Assembly: GCA_011009095.1 (NCBI GenBank)
Contig: VTPC01090611.1
Span: 1 to 64,000, forward strand
Length of the DNA stretch: 64,000 nt
DNA from: Ignelater luminosus
Taxonomy: Eukaryota > Arthropoda > Insecta > Coleoptera > Elateridae
Reading direction: 5' to 3'
Both the position numbers and the translations under genes were made by a program. Positions within the stretch are counted from its first letter, which is position 1. Every line of letters starts with the position of its first letter. Positions 62,733 through 64,000 of this stretch are shown piece by piece. Below the pieces are notes generated by a model. It was not told the origin of the DNA. It did no database searches and saw nothing but the letters and a program-made list of their open reading frames with translations.

Positions 62733-64000
62733 CTATAAAATAAGAAAATAAAATTTAAAAAATAAAACAAAACTTGAAAAACCTCCGCAATGAGTTTCAT
62801 AAGATTTGTATCAATCACAAGAATATGTGATTTCTCCAGGGATGTGAAAGATGTCAAATTTCGTTTTTCGTTGTTTTTCAAAATATCACTTTCTATTTTT
62901 ATAAATAATTTCATTTTGTTTAACGGTAAAACAACATTATTTCGGTTAATTTCATTCTTGATTTTTAATTATTTGGTTTTTAAAATCGTCATAGTCTTCT
63001 TAGTTTCCTGTCCTCGGCATCACTATAAAAATGTTTTTTGCTCTATCTTTATTCACATAAGTGAAACAACATTCATTGATGCGCACTGAGGACTTTTAGT
63101 TTAAATATAAAGAAATCATTTAAAAATATCGATTTTTGGATACTTTCAGTTTTTTAACTTCCAGACGAACACAATTTACCGAAGAGAACCTCAAAAGAAC
63201 AGTTATTTATTAATGTCAACTCTTGTCTATGTAATTTAGGTTATGGTTAGTCGCGCGTGTCAAAAATTGTTATTATAATCTTGCAGTAGGTATGTGTGTA
63301 CTATAATTGACATATCAATTGCATGATCAGTATTCAATATAAACAAGAAGTTAGAAAACTGAAAAAGTAGCGTTATTAACTGATTGAAAATTTCTCGTTT
63401 TGTCTTCAATTTTCTATTTTTTTCAGTTTCATTATCGATTTCAATACAAAGAATAGCATTTTCTTTTCAATTAATAACGCTATTTTTTATAACGTTGCAC
63501 ATCCCTGGATTTTTCATCAATATGTAACTTAGATTAAGAATTTTATAAATGATACCTATGTATATTTAAATTTTACAGAATTGTGTAGTTAGTACCTCCA
63601 CCTTTTTCACACAACTGACTCTAGATTCCGAAAATAATAAAATTACTGCTTATTCAAATGTTCAACATAATTAGTTGTTTCTTGAGTGATTCCTCCCACC
63701 TAAATCTTCAACTCCGCTATGGACATCATGCCTATAAAGATTCATAAAATAGTAGATGCCTTATAGTAACAACTATGTATTACATTACTGAAATAGAAAC
63801 TTGGACACTCTGTAACTTATAAACAGTGCACTTCAGGATTTACCAAGAGTGATGGCAGTTGGTCGTGCAGACTATGGTATCGCATTGCAGTATAAATTGG
63901 TGTAATAGTCAGTGACTGCCATCCACTTCATGGACGCCCAAATGAAACCAGACAATAATTTCAGCAAAAAAGTCTAACAATCAGTAAATGATTGTTTTTA
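62733..64000 (-). other. Intron of ariadne-2, running off the window
   Basis: At least 1.27 kb upstream of the last exon. No open segment on the - strand resembles RING1 or IBR, so the preceding exon is outside the window, unless a very short exon is hidden here. No transposon was recognised. Confidence 0.7.

Overview
This window is AT-rich, intron-bearing animal DNA, almost certainly from an insect. The best evidence is the last exon of the E3 ubiquitin ligase gene ariadne-2, whose encoded protein is insect-like. The transposon set (mariner, BEL/Pao, Jockey-type and RTE-type LINEs, a Penelope-like element, hAT and Tc1-like miniatures) fits an insect with a repeat-rich genome. A beetle is my guess, not something the sequence proves. 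There are no bacterial operons, CRISPR arrays, rRNA or recognisable tRNA genes.

Layout. Positions 1-3200 hold a nested minisatellite (1-392), two inverted-repeat miniature elements (1163-1383 and 1691-1976) and a degenerate repeat array (2419-3203). From 3.2 to 16.5 kb is mostly featureless intergenic or intronic DNA, with one possible coding exon (5718-5799) and a 17-18 bp minisatellite (7353-7490). From 16.5 to 37.1 kb is a graveyard of mobile elements: a Penelope-like fragment (16.5-17.2), an RTE-like LINE fragment (21.2-21.7), a decayed BEL/Pao element (27.3-30.0), a Jockey-type LINE fragment (31.9-33.2) next to a possible Gypsy-type LTR on the other strand (33.4-34.9), and an internally deleted mariner with intact ends (36.2-37.1). 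From 37.1 to 50 kb there is little except a 1.2 kb Tc1-like inverted-repeat pair and two further foldback elements.

The two well-supported host genes are in the last 12 kb and converge. A five-exon C2H2 zinc-finger gene runs on the + strand (coding 52737-56309, 370 residues, seven fingers). It probably encodes a nuclear DNA-binding regulator, and a small GC-richer patch near 50.7 kb may be its promoter. The 3' end of ariadne-2 lies on the - strand (62027-62732); the rest of that gene is past the right edge. Between them are a textbook hAT miniature element with a perfect 8-bp target duplication and a three-copy repeat (59.9-61.2 kb) that may lie in the ariadne-2 3' UTR.

I do not see a convincing new biological system. 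The most interesting leads are the triplicated block downstream of ariadne-2, the long-armed miniature elements, the recurring TACAGGGTG-type element ends, and two splice-flanked candidate exons that could show the left part of the window lies inside an unrecognised gene.
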